A stretch of 64,000 bases of DNA from SHZL01 sp963784425. Its GTDB lineage: Bacteria > Pseudomonadota > Gammaproteobacteria > Xanthomonadales > SZUA-36. A model generated the notes under the pieces. It was not told where the DNA came from and made no database searches. It worked only from the letters and a program-made list of their open reading frames with translations. The first letter of the stretch is position 1, and every line of letters begins with the position of its first letter. Below are positions 32,265-40,286 of the stretch, piece after piece. The translations under genes and the position numbers were made by a program. The DNA is taken from positions 62,001 through 126,000 of the forward strand of contig CAWARM010000005.1 in NCBI GenBank assembly GCA_963784425.1, given 5' to 3'.

Positions 32265-33638
32265 ATGAATACTAAAGACGACTACAGCACATTTGCGGCG
32301 TTCATGGAGCAGGCACCGGACACCCGCTATCTTGAATTACTGGTTGCCGATATGAATGGCACCTTGCGGGGCAAGCGCACGGACATCGAGGATGCCCAAA
32401 GGATCTACCGGAACAACGTCAACTGGTGCGCTGCCACCCTGGTGCTCGATTACAAAGGATCGACCTTCGACAGCATACCCATGGGTGGTGCTGACGGCGA
32501 CCCGGACCTGCGGGCGCACGTGGTACCCGGCACGCTCGCGCCGGTGCCATGGGCCAAAACGCCCAGCGCCCAGGCCATGGTGGAAACCACCCTGTTCGAC
32601 GGCACGCCCTACTTTCTCGATTGCCGCCAGGTCTTGCGCCGCGCACTGCAACCCCTGACCGACCTCGGCCTGCACCCGGTCATGGCAGCCGAACTGGAAT
32701 TTTACCTGGTGGAACACGATGGCATAGAGTTTGCTCCGCGCGTGCCGCGCATACCGGGCTCGGACCTGGCGCAGGACGGCAAGCAGTACGGCATCATGGA
32801 AGAACTGGAAGACGTGGATGACTTCCTTGCTGATGTTGATGCATGGTGCCGTGCGCAGAATGTCCCGGCCGGCGCCGCACTGGCGGAGTATGCCCCCGGC
32901 CAGTTCGAAATCAACCTGCACCACGTGGATGATCCCCTGCGCGCCTGCGAACACGCCCTGATGCTGAAACGGGTGGTCAAGGCTGCGGCAAAAAAGCATG
33001 GCCTGGCCGCAACCTTCATGGCCAAGCCTTTTGGTGGAATACCCGGGTCAGGGCTGCACGTCCATATCAGCCTGCTGGACGATGACGGCAACAACGTGTT
33101 TGCCGGGGAGTGCAGCGATGGCGCCTTCTCAGAAACCTTGCGCCACGCCATTGGCGGCCTGGCTGCAACCATGGGCGAAAGCATGGCCATCTATGCGCCC
33201 AATGCCAACTCCTACCGCCGTTTCGTGCGCGGAGCGTTTGTGCCCTGCACACCAAATTGGGGCGTCAACCACCGCGGTGTCGCCCTGCGCATTCCACTCT
33301 CTTCACCAGTCAATAACCGCGTGGAAGTCCGCGTGGCCGGCGCCGATGCCAACCCTTACCTCGTGACCGCTGCGATCATGGCGGGTTTGCACCACGGCAT
33401 TACCCAGCGGTGCGACCCCGGTCGCATGATCCAGGAGCGTGAAACGCTTGAAGATCTCGTGACCCTGCCGGTACATTGGCCACAGGCTCTGGACGCCTTC
33501 GAGGCAGGAACCATCCTGCCCAATTACCTTGGCAAGGAATTCGCAGAGATCTTTGCGCTTTGCCGCCGCGAGGAATCGAACCGCTTCCAGACCGAGGTTT
33601 CGAACCGCGACTATGAGTGGTACCTGCGCGCGGTTTAG
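32265..33638 (+). CDS. Glutamine synthetase family protein (gamma-glutamylpolyamine synthetase type)
   Basis: A 457-residue protein with the beta-grasp/catalytic GS fold: VMAAELEFYLVEH (metal Glu), YAPGQFEINLHHVDDPLRAC, FMAKPFGGIPGSGLHVHISL (ATP site), NSYRRFVRGAFVPCTPNWGVNHRGVA and RVEVRVAGADANPYLV. It lacks the adenylylation-loop Tyr context of GlnA and the start KRTDIEDAQRIY is of the PuuA / GlnT-like class that joins glutamate to putrescine or another amine. Neighbouring PotF-type import and PuuC-like aldehyde dehydrogenase support a Puu-like route. No PuuD-type hydrolase is present in the window. Confidence 0.88.
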   Translation: MNTKDDYSTFAAFMEQAPDTRYLELLVADMNGTLRGKRTDIEDAQRIYRNNVNWCAATLVLDYKGSTFDSIPMGGADGDPDLRAHVVPGTLAPVPWAKTPSAQAMVETTLFDGTPYFLDCRQVLRRALQPLTDLGLHPVMAAELEFYLVEHDGIEFAPRVPRIPGSDLAQDGKQYGIMEELEDVDDFLADVDAWCRAQNVPAGAALAEYAPGQFEINLHHVDDPLRACEHALMLKRVVKAAAKKHGLAATFMAKPFGGIPGSGLHVHISLLDDDGNNVFAGECSDGAFSETLRHAIGGLAATMGESMAIYAPNANSYRRFVRGAFVPCTPNWGVNHRGVALRIPLSSPVNNRVEVRVAGADANPYLVTAAIMAGLHHGITQRCDPGRMIQERETLEDLVTLPVHWPQALDAFEAGTILPNYLGKEFAEIFALCRREESNRFQTEVSNRDYEWYLRAV

Positions 33639-33742
33639 CAACCCGTGCGCAGGAGCGCGCACAACAGCTTTAAAACCTCCCTTCCCCTTTTTGCGACCCC
33701 GGCGTATTTGAGGCGTATTTGAATCGCGACAAACATGCTTCA

Positions 33743-33847
33743 TTGACAATAGTAATTAATATTGATTGACATACAATTGACAATATGTCGATTCAGAAGT
33801 CATAATGATTGACAATAGTATTTATTACAGTTGACATAACGTTGACA
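33743..33847. promoter_or_regulatory. Phased TTGACA array (65-bp tandem duplication), candidate operator plus promoter
   Basis: Six TTGACA hexamers start at 33743, 33766, 33777, 33809, 33831 and 33842; spacings of 23, 11, 32, 22 and 11 bases keep them on about the same DNA face. The last three repeat the first three with a 65-66 base offset. TTGACA 33777 with CATAAT 33801 (18-base spacer) is a credible promoter, with the array on both sides. The DNA is AT-rich against its surroundings. Confidence 0.6.
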
Positions 33848-33870
33848 AGACACTTACCCGGACAATTTCG

Positions 33871-34881
33871 ATGGACACTCCTGAATCCATTCTGGCTTTC
33901 CTGAAAAATCAGGGAAGCTCGGGTAGCAAAACCCTTTGCGCTCATCTTGGCATCAGCCGGCAAGCGCTCAACCTGCATCTCAACCGCCTCATCGACGCAG
34001 GCAAGGTCGTTCGCACCGGCGCAACCAGAAATGCTCGTTACTCACTGCCGGGACATCTGCCCCCGCCAAAACAATACGGCGGCGAGTTCTTTACTGAAGG
34101 CCTTGACGAGAACCTGGTGTTTCAACGTCTCGCACTCAGTCAGAACCTTTCCCATTCACTGAATCCCAATGCGGAAACAGTGTTCCAGTACGTGTTCACC
34201 GAGCTGCTGAACAATGCAATTGATCACTCGGAATCCAGGAAAGTTCGTGTATCAGCGGTTCTGGACGCACGAACCATCAAGGCCGACATCAGTGACAATG
34301 GCATCGGAATCTTCTCATCCATCGCTCAAAAACTGGGGTTTCCCGATGAACACGATGCCCTGCTCCAGCTGGTTAAGGGCAAGACCACCACGATGCCCGA
34401 AGCACATTCAGGCGAGGGGATTTTCTTTTCGTCAAAAGCCGCTTCTGTTCTGGTCATTCGTTCTCATCGAATACAAGTTGAGTGGAACAAGAAATTAAAG
34501 GACGTATTCGTTTCTAACCGCCGCCATGTGAAAGGAACCCACGTTCACATCGAAGTGCGCCGCGATTCCAGGACCAGACTCAAGGACATTTTCGACGAAT
34601 TTGCCCCGCAGGAATTTGATTTCCAGTTCTCCAAAAGCAGAGTTCATGTGAAGCTGTTGGGCAGTAAATACATTTCCCGTTCGGAAGCCCGCCGTCTCAT
34701 AGTGAACCTGGAAAAATTCAAACTCATAGAACTGGATTTCAAGAATGTCGAAAGTGTCGGCCAGGGTTTCGCAGACGAAGTGTTCCGCGTGTTCACCGTC
34801 AGCCATCCGGCTACCATCGTCCAGGCGGTGAATACCAGTCCAGCGGTGGGCGCCATGATCCTGCACGCAAAGGGACATTGA
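33871..34881 (+). CDS. HTH - HATPase (GHKL) - STAS-like (DUF4325) fusion protein
   Basis: A 336-residue protein. Residues ~5-60 are a winged HTH of ArsR/MarR type (LCAHLGISRQALNLHLNRLIDAGKVVRTG). Residues ~85-215 are a GHKL ATPase with N-box ELLNNAIDHSES (111-122), G1 DNGIGI (142-147) and G2 GEGIFFSS (181-188), as in anti-sigma kinases. Residues ~245-336 match the STAS-like DUF4325 pattern (SKYISRSEARRLIVNLEKF and DFKNVESVGQGFADEVFRVF). It therefore joins DNA binding, a SpoIIAB-like ATPase and a SpoIIAA-like domain in one chain. No sigma factor or phosphatase is adjacent. Regulation is probably autogenous through the upstream array. Function unknown. Confidence 0.8.
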   Translation: MDTPESILAFLKNQGSSGSKTLCAHLGISRQALNLHLNRLIDAGKVVRTGATRNARYSLPGHLPPPKQYGGEFFTEGLDENLVFQRLALSQNLSHSLNPNAETVFQYVFTELLNNAIDHSESRKVRVSAVLDARTIKADISDNGIGIFSSIAQKLGFPDEHDALLQLVKGKTTTMPEAHSGEGIFFSSKAASVLVIRSHRIQVEWNKKLKDVFVSNRRHVKGTHVHIEVRRDSRTRLKDIFDEFAPQEFDFQFSKSRVHVKLLGSKYISRSEARRLIVNLEKFKLIELDFKNVESVGQGFADEVFRVFTVSHPATIVQAVNTSPAVGAMILHAKGH

Positions 34882-34892
34882 CGTATCAGGGA

Positions 34893-35945
34893 CTAAGTTT
34901 CATCCGACCCCAGCCGCACGAGCATCTTGCCGATATTGCCGCCGGTAAACAGATCCATGAAGGCTCGCGGCGCCTGCTCGATGCCGTCAACGATGGTCTC
35001 CTGCCACTTCATCCGGCCAGAACTGATCCACCCCACCATGTCGTGCTGGAATGCATGCAGCATGTCGCTGTGGCTGGAGACAATGAAGCCCTGCAGTTTC
35101 AGCTGCTTGCCGACCACCTGGAAGAGATTGCGGGGTGCGGGCTCCGGCCTGGTGGCATTGTATTGCGCAATCATTCCGCACATGACGATACGGCCGAAGG
35201 GGCGCATGTTCTCAATCGCCGCCTCCAGGTGCGCGCCACCCACGTTGTCGAAATAGACATCGATTCCGCCGGGGCAGGCTTCAGTGACAGCAGCAGTCAA
35301 GTTACCGCAAGCCTTGTAGTTGAACGCCTTGTCGATACCTGCTTCCTGTTCCAGCCAGGTGCATTTCTCATCCGAACCGGCGCTGCCGATTACGGTGCAG
35401 TTTTTAATTTTCGCGATCTGGCATGCTATTGAACCTACGGCGCCCGAGGCTGCCGAGACAAACACGGTGTCGTTTTCTTTCAGTTCGCCGATGCGCAGCA
35501 GTCCGGCATAAGCGGTCAGGCCGGGCATGCCCAATACACCCAGAAAGCTTTGCAGCGGCACACCTGTATCCGGTGGCAGGGCGGTTAACTCATCGCGCCG
35601 GGTCAGTGCATATTCACGCCAGCCCTGCATATGCAGCACCCTGTCGCCGGGCTGGAAATGCTCATCACGCGAGGCGACAACTTCACCTACCGCGTGGCCC
35701 CCCAGCACTTCGCCCACCTGAAAGGAAGGCACGTAGCTTTTGCGATCCATCATGCGGCCGCGCATGTAGGGGTCCACTGACATGAAGAGGTTGCGCACCA
35801 GTATTTCACCGGCAAGCGGTTCACGTATTTGCTTTTCAACCAGGCTGAAATGTTCCGGTTGCGGCAGGCCATCAGGACGACTGGCGAGATGAATTTCTTT
35901 GCTGGTGATAGTTGGCAAGGGCTTTTCCAGAGTATGGTTAACCAA
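34893..35945 (-). CDS. MDR-family NADP-dependent oxidoreductase (CurA / LTB4-dehydrogenase-like)
   Basis: A 350-residue, zinc-free medium-chain reductase. The N-terminal GroES-like domain holds NLFMSVDPYMRGRM, and the Rossmann domain has VFVSAASGAVGSIACQIAKI with the NADP-selecting IGSAGSDEKC turn. The later YFDNVGGAHLEAAIENM and FGRIVMCGMIAQYNAT are typical of CurA and prostaglandin-reductase proteins that reduce C=C bonds of enones. It follows rquA by 60 bases on the same strand, so it may be read through from the frd-rquA operon, but no metabolic link is evident. It converges with the HTH-HATPase gene. Confidence 0.88.
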   Translation of the reverse strand: MVNHTLEKPLPTITSKEIHLASRPDGLPQPEHFSLVEKQIREPLAGEILVRNLFMSVDPYMRGRMMDRKSYVPSFQVGEVLGGHAVGEVVASRDEHFQPGDRVLHMQGWREYALTRRDELTALPPDTGVPLQSFLGVLGMPGLTAYAGLLRIGELKENDTVFVSAASGAVGSIACQIAKIKNCTVIGSAGSDEKCTWLEQEAGIDKAFNYKACGNLTAAVTEACPGGIDVYFDNVGGAHLEAAIENMRPFGRIVMCGMIAQYNATRPEPAPRNLFQVVGKQLKLQGFIVSSHSDMLHAFQHDMVGWISSGRMKWQETIVDGIEQAPRAFMDLFTGGNIGKMLVRLGSDET

Positions 35946-36005
35946 AGTCTAGCAGGGTCGCGGCGAGAAATTACCGGGAGCAGGCTTAAGGCATTACCAT
36001 CCGAT

Positions 36006-36758
36006 TCAGCAGGAAATCACGACCTTCTGGTACAAGCCGCCAAAATAGAAAGTGGAGCTGACCTGCTCCGCTGCAATGTATTCGGGCAAGTAGTGCTGCA
36101 GTTGTGTCCGCCACAGATCCAGCGCAAAAGGTTCCAGCCAGTGCAGGACCGGATGCATCAGGTAGCGCATCGGATTGGTGCGCTGCGGCCCGTGGTAGTC
36201 GACGAACACGACTTTTCCTCCCGGGCGGGTGACGCGGATGGCTTCAGCGATGGTCTTGCGGCGCACGTCCTGCGGCTGCTCATGCAGCAGGAAGAACACG
36301 ACGGTGTGGTCAAATTTCCCGCTGGTAAATTGCAGCTTGCTGGAGTCCTGGTGGTGCAGGCTCACGTTATCGTGATGACTCAATTTATCCCTGGCGTTGC
36401 GCAACTGGATGGGCGCAATGTCGAGAAGGTGCAAGCGGGAACCGGTCTGCCCCAGGTGGGCAGCCAGGCGGTTAGAAAAGTCACCGTATACGCAGGCGAC
36501 CTGCAATACCGAACTGTGCTCCTTGCAGTCCATTTCATCCAGCACGGCATCCGTCAGCCGTTGCATATTGCCCCACAGGATCAGGTTGACCAGCCACTCA
36601 CGCTCGAACAGCCAGATGGAACGTGGACGCAGATAGGCCCACCAATAAGTGTTCTCAAGGTAAGCCGGTATGGCCGGAGTGCTGCGCTCGTGCGTGGCGA
36701 CGAAATCGCCACTGACACTGGACAACTCTTGAGTCATGGCCAGCACGTCATCGTTCAT
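36006..36758 (-). CDS. rquA: Rhodoquinone biosynthesis methyltransferase-like protein RquA
   Basis: About 250 residues from ATG 36758 (MNDDVLAMTQELSSVSGDFV); the open frame upstream is not family-like. The stretch YLENTYWWAYLRPRSIWLFE, then WLVNLILWGNMQRLTDAVLDE, is the RquA signature as I recall it. The SAM motif I reads VLQVACVYGDFS, with Gln where methyltransferases normally have an acidic residue, another RquA trait. RquA converts ubiquinone to rhodoquinone, a low-potential quinone for fumarate reduction. It lies 40 bases downstream of frdD on the same strand, which fits. If wrong, it would be another class I methyltransferase. Confidence 0.85.
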   Translation of the reverse strand: MNDDVLAMTQELSSVSGDFVATHERSTPAIPAYLENTYWWAYLRPRSIWLFEREWLVNLILWGNMQRLTDAVLDEMDCKEHSSVLQVACVYGDFSNRLAAHLGQTGSRLHLLDIAPIQLRNARDKLSHHDNVSLHHQDSSKLQFTSGKFDHTVVFFLLHEQPQDVRRKTIAEAIRVTRPGGKVVFVDYHGPQRTNPMRYLMHPVLHWLEPFALDLWRTQLQHYLPEYIAAEQVSSTFYFGGLYQKVVISC

Positions 36759-36798
36759 GTAGATTCCTTTGGTGTTGATGTCATGGCTAAGTCGTAGC

Positions 36799-37143
36799 TT
36801 AACGGATGTTCCAGAGGCAGAAAGCAGCGAACACTGTACCGACTGTCGCCAGCAGGTACAAGGTGCTTGCAATGACACTGTCGGCGCGCACACCGAAGTC
36901 ATGGAAAATGACGCGCATGCGGTGGGCGGCATGCCATACGGAGAGGAACACGACGCCGAACAGGATGATTTTGCCGATCCAGGAAGCGGCAAAAGCCGTG
37001 ATGCCGGCGTAGCTCAAGCCACCCGGGACGTAGCCCAGCGAAACCATAAGGAACAGTGCAATCAGGGCCGGAAACACGAACGCGGTGACCGTGCCACCTG
37101 CAGCAAACAAGCTCCAGACCAGGGCTTTTTTCGCAATGGCCAC
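36799..37143 (-). CDS. frdD: Fumarate reductase membrane anchor subunit D
   Basis: 114 residues from a GTG at 37143 (VAIAKKALVWSLFAAGGTVTA); TTG 37161 would add six residues but lies in the inserted element. It has three hydrophobic helices, with the family's SWIGKIILFGVVFLSVWHAAHRMRVIFHDFG, matching E. coli FrdD (QSFIGRVFLFL...GLHRMHHAMHD). It anchors FrdAB and helps form the quinol site. The start codon is at the very edge of a 165-bp inverted-repeat element that separates it from frdC; the first base of the GTG belongs to the target-site duplication. Confidence 0.9.
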   Translation of the reverse strand: MAIAKKALVWSLFAAGGTVTAFVFPALIALFLMVSLGYVPGGLSYAGITAFAASWIGKIILFGVVFLSVWHAAHRMRVIFHDFGVRADSVIASTLYLLATVGTVFAAFCLWNIR

Positions 37144-37307
37144 TAGTGTCCTGTCCCGCAAGTAAAGTGCATATTTCGGCAGTGGATTTTCGTGGCTGGC
37201 AAGGCGCGCCGACGAGGCATAGCACCGCTATGGCGAGGAGGCGCAACACCGCCAGGCGCGAAAGGACGCGGCGAAATGTGTGCTGTATTTGTGGGACAGG
37301 ACACTAG
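37143..37307. mobile_element. MITE-like element with perfect terminal inverted repeats, between frdC and frdD
   Basis: The ends CTAGTGTCCTGTCCC (37143-37157) and GGGACAGGACACTAG (37293-37307) are perfect reverse complements; imperfect pairing runs about 18 bases further in. CTAG at both ends suggests a 4-bp target duplication, leaving a 157-bp core with 11-bp termini. There is no open reading frame inside. Removing the core leaves frdC stop and frdD start overlapping as TAGTG. Confidence 0.8.
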
Positions 37308-37702
37308 AACACTCCCGCCAGCCAGAAGATGATCAAGCTTACTGCCAGCCAGGCCACGTAATGCGCGGCAACAATCCAGGCGGCCGGTACCGCGGTGCCG
37401 CTCAGCTGCAAGGGCATGGCCTTGGGTGCGAGGCGGAACCAGGCCATAGTCTGGTAGATGGTAAAAAACACCAGCGCAAACGCATGCAGCGCCATCCAGC
37501 CCACGTGCTGTTGGCTGGCGAGGAAATTGTCCCAGCGTTCAGGCTGGCCGGAAGCCAGGGCCTGGAGCGCAAGCAGCAACAATATGCAGTACAAAGCGGC
37601 CAGGATGCAGGTCAGCTCGCGCAGCATGTAATTCCGGTAGCGCGCCTGGTGCAGGTACCACCCGGTGCGGGATACCGGCCGCACATAAGGGCGCCGGCTC
37701 AT
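37304..37702 (-). CDS. frdC: Fumarate reductase membrane anchor subunit C
   Basis: 132 residues from ATG 37702, whose ATGA overlaps the frdB stop. It starts MSRRPYVRPVSRTGWYLHQA, close to E. coli FrdC (RKPYVRPMTSTWW), then YRNYMLRELTCI and three helices. A segment TMAWFRLAPKAMPL corresponds to FrdC's TKTWFELAPKA. It contributes to quinol binding with FrdD. The stop codon TAG coincides with the CTAG end of the inserted repeat, which therefore did not alter the protein. Confidence 0.92.
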   Translation of the reverse strand: MSRRPYVRPVSRTGWYLHQARYRNYMLRELTCILAALYCILLLLALQALASGQPERWDNFLASQQHVGWMALHAFALVFFTIYQTMAWFRLAPKAMPLQLSGTAVPAAWIVAAHYVAWLAVSLIIFWLAGVF

Positions 37703-38442
37703 GATGCTTTCCCCGGCAGCAGTTTTTGTTTGAGCCATTCAATGGACCCGTCAATCTTCATCTGCTGGATGGCGGCCGCCGGGTCCACGTGCTTGGGACA
37801 GACCTCCGAGCAGGCGCCCACGAAAGAACAATTCCAGGCGCCATCGTGATCGGCCAAAATATCCAGCCGCTCTGCCCGGCCCTGATCGCGTGAATCCAGG
37901 TTGTAGCGATGCGCCAGGGCCAGCACCGCCGGGCCAATGAATTCTTTATCCAGGGCATACTGCGGGCAGGCGGCATAGCAGGCCATGCAGTTGATGCACA
38001 TGGTGTATTGCTTGAATTTCATCAGCGCAGAATGCGACTGCTGGTATTCCCGGGTGGCGGCCGGTGGAGGATCGTGGCGGATGATATAGAGCTGCGCCCG
38101 CTGCAGTTTTTCCATCACATCATCCAGTACCACCACAAGATCCCGCTCGATCGGAAAATTGGCCAGTGGCTCAACGCGTACTTTGTCCGGCAGGTCACGA
38201 ATGAAGGTCTTGCAAGTCAGGCTGGGTTCGCCATTGACCATCATGCCGCAACTGCCGCAGACCATCATGTGGCAGGACCAGCGGTAACTGAGCGTGGTGT
38301 CGATATGCTCCTTGATGTAGTTCAGCGCATCCAGGATGGCCCAGTCTTCCTGGCAGGGCACGGAGTACTGCTGGAAGTGCGGCACATCATCGCATTCCGG
38401 GTCGTAACGCATCACGTCGAGTTCGATCTGGCGGATGCTCAT
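37699..38442 (-). CDS. frdB: Fumarate reductase iron-sulfur subunit B
   Basis: A 247-residue protein overlapping frdA and frdC by 4 bases each (ATGA). The [2Fe-2S] ligands are in MMVCGSCGMMVNG with a further Cys in SLTCKTF. The [4Fe-4S] and [3Fe-4S] sites are in CINCMACYAACP, then CSFVGACSEVCPKHVDP. It relays electrons from membrane quinol to the FAD of FrdA. The length matches FrdB (about 244). Succinate dehydrogenase SdhB is a possible alternative label, but separate FrdC/FrdD anchors and rquA favour fumarate reductase. Confidence 0.93.
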   Translation of the reverse strand: MSIRQIELDVMRYDPECDDVPHFQQYSVPCQEDWAILDALNYIKEHIDTTLSYRWSCHMMVCGSCGMMVNGEPSLTCKTFIRDLPDKVRVEPLANFPIERDLVVVLDDVMEKLQRAQLYIIRHDPPPAATREYQQSHSALMKFKQYTMCINCMACYAACPQYALDKEFIGPAVLALAHRYNLDSRDQGRAERLDILADHDGAWNCSFVGACSEVCPKHVDPAAAIQQMKIDGSIEWLKQKLLPGKAS

Positions 38443-40202
38443 GACGGCTTGGCTCCGGAATAGTCCCGCACACCAGGCTGCGAGCGTGTAATGGTAACGT
38501 CCAGCCAGCGGACTTCCGGCCGCTGCCCAGGCTGCCGTATTGCCCGGCTGTGTTGCAAGTAGCTCGTGTCATCGCGCTCGGGGAAGTCCAGCCGCTGGTG
38601 CGCGCCACGGGATTCCTGCCGGGCCAGCGCACTGGCGCTGACCGTTTCGGCCACGTCCAGCATGTTCTTCAGCTCCAGCGCCTGCTGTAAGTCCGTGTTG
38701 AACACATTGCTCTTGTCGTGCACCTCAATGTGTTCAAAGCGTTTCTGCAATTCGGCGATCGTGCGGCAGGTCGCCTCAAGGCCGGCGGCGTCCCGGTAAA
38801 TTCCTGCACCTTCCTCGAGGCTGGTCATCATCTCGCGCCGCACCCCGGCCAGGCTCTCGTTGCCCGCACCGCGCTGCAATAACTCGCGCACTGCGCTGAC
38901 CGCAGCATCGGCCTGCTGTTGGGCAGCTCCACCGGTCTGCCTGGCATCCGGGCCGGTCGCATAGTTCACGGCGCACAGCGCGGCCCGCTTGCCAAACACC
39001 AGCAGTTCGGTCAGTGAGTTCGAGCCCAGCCGGTTGGCGCCATTGAGGCTGCCGCAGGCAGTTTCGCCAATGGCGTACAGCCCGGCCATCGAGGTCTCAC
39101 CGTCGATGTTGGTGTCGACGCCACCCATCATGTAATGCACCACCGGGCGCACCGGCACGGGATCAGTGACGGGGTCTACACCGACATAGGACGTGGCCAG
39201 TTCCCGTACCAGCGGCAGGCGTTCGTTGATGCGTTTCTCACCGAGGTGGCGCATATCCATCAGGATGCAATCACCCCAGGCCGTTTCCACCGTATTGCCT
39301 TTTTTCTGCTCATGCCAGAAGGCCTGGCTCAAGCGGTCACGCGGCCCAAGTTCCATGGTTTTAAACACCGGCTGGCCGATCGGTGTCTCCGGGCCCATGC
39401 CGTAGTCCTGCAGGTAACGGTAGCCGTGGCGGTTGACCAGTACCCCGCCCTCGCCGCGGCAACCTTCGGTCAGGAGGATGCCGGTGCCGGGCAAGCCGGT
39501 GGGGTGGTACTGCACGAACTCCATATCCTTGAGCGCCACGCCGGCGCGATAGGCCATGGCCATGCCGTCGCCGGTTTTGATCGCGCCATTGGTAGTGAAG
39601 GGGAAAATGCGCCCGGCACCGCCGGTGGCAAGGATGACTGCGCCGGCCTCGAAATGAAAAAACCGCCCGCTGCGCATTTCCATGGCCATAACCCCGGTGC
39701 AGCGACCGTTTTCATGCAGCAGGTCCAGGCAGAAAAATTCATCAAAACGGCGGATCGAGGGAAACTGCAACGAGGTTTGAAAGAGCGTGTGCAGGATATG
39801 GAAACCGCTTTTGTCGGCTGCGTACCAGGTGCGCTCTTTCTTCATTCCGCCAAACGGGCGCACCGCCACGGAACCGTCTGCATCGCGGCTCCAGGGACAG
39901 CCCCAGTGTTCCAGTTGGATCAACTCCAGCGGCGCCTGCTGGACGAAGTACTCGACCACGTCCTGGTCGCACAGCCAGTCGCCGCCACTGACGGTGTCGT
40001 TGAAATGCATTTCCAGCGAATCGTCTGCACGCTTGACCCCGGCCGCACCGCCTTCGGCGGCACAGGTGTGGCTGCGCATGGGGTAGACCTTGGAGATCAG
40101 GGCAACCTGCAGTTGCGGGTTGGCTTGCGCAATGGCAATGGCCGCCCGTAGTCCCGCGCCCCCGGCGCCCACAATTGCAATATCTGTTTTAACGTGTTCC
40201 AT
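38439..40202 (-). CDS. frdA: Fumarate reductase flavoprotein subunit A
   Basis: 587 residues from ATG 40202 (MEHVKTDIAIVGAGGAGLRA); 27 in-frame residues upstream overlap a terminator and are not used. His45 in MRSHTCAAEGG is the covalent FAD site; HPTGLPGTGILLTEGCRGEG carries active-site His and Arg, and the FAD segment GANRLGSNSLTELLVFGKRA follows. It reduces fumarate to succinate, facing the cytoplasm as part of the FrdABCD complex. It is first in the frdABCD-rquA operon, whose leader contains the terminator of the upstream mtrB-like gene. Confidence 0.93.
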   Translation of the reverse strand: MEHVKTDIAIVGAGGAGLRAAIAIAQANPQLQVALISKVYPMRSHTCAAEGGAAGVKRADDSLEMHFNDTVSGGDWLCDQDVVEYFVQQAPLELIQLEHWGCPWSRDADGSVAVRPFGGMKKERTWYAADKSGFHILHTLFQTSLQFPSIRRFDEFFCLDLLHENGRCTGVMAMEMRSGRFFHFEAGAVILATGGAGRIFPFTTNGAIKTGDGMAMAYRAGVALKDMEFVQYHPTGLPGTGILLTEGCRGEGGVLVNRHGYRYLQDYGMGPETPIGQPVFKTMELGPRDRLSQAFWHEQKKGNTVETAWGDCILMDMRHLGEKRINERLPLVRELATSYVGVDPVTDPVPVRPVVHYMMGGVDTNIDGETSMAGLYAIGETACGSLNGANRLGSNSLTELLVFGKRAALCAVNYATGPDARQTGGAAQQQADAAVSAVRELLQRGAGNESLAGVRREMMTSLEEGAGIYRDAAGLEATCRTIAELQKRFEHIEVHDKSNVFNTDLQQALELKNMLDVAETVSASALARQESRGAHQRLDFPERDDTSYLQHSRAIRQPGQRPEVRWLDVTITRSQPGVRDYSGAKPS

Positions 40203-40218
40203 CTGGGTCCATGTTGCT

Positions 40219-40252
40219 AAAAAAAGAGGCACCGCTTGGTTCGGTGCCTCTT
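40219..40252 (-). terminator. Intrinsic terminator of the MtrB-like gene
   Basis: On the minus strand AAGAGGCACCG-AACCAAG-CGGTGCCTCTT is followed by a T-tract, about 35 bases after the barrel gene's stop. This is a textbook rho-independent terminator. Confidence 0.9.
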
Positions 40253-40286
40253 GAGACTCTTCTCGACCCTTGGGCCAGACCAATAA

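Noticed and set aside
33743..33847. CRISPR-like repeat array
   Set aside because: Repeats are only 6-9 bases, irregularly spaced at about 11-base multiples, with no spacers of constant length and no cas genes.
36006..36758. UbiE/COQ5 methyltransferase
   Set aside because: Sequence has the RquA-type WWAYLRPRS and NLILWGN stretches and a non-acidic motif I, not UbiE motifs.
37143..37307. Small non-coding RNA
   Set aside because: The symmetrical termini and flanking CTAG fit a transposable element better; no promoter or T-tract.
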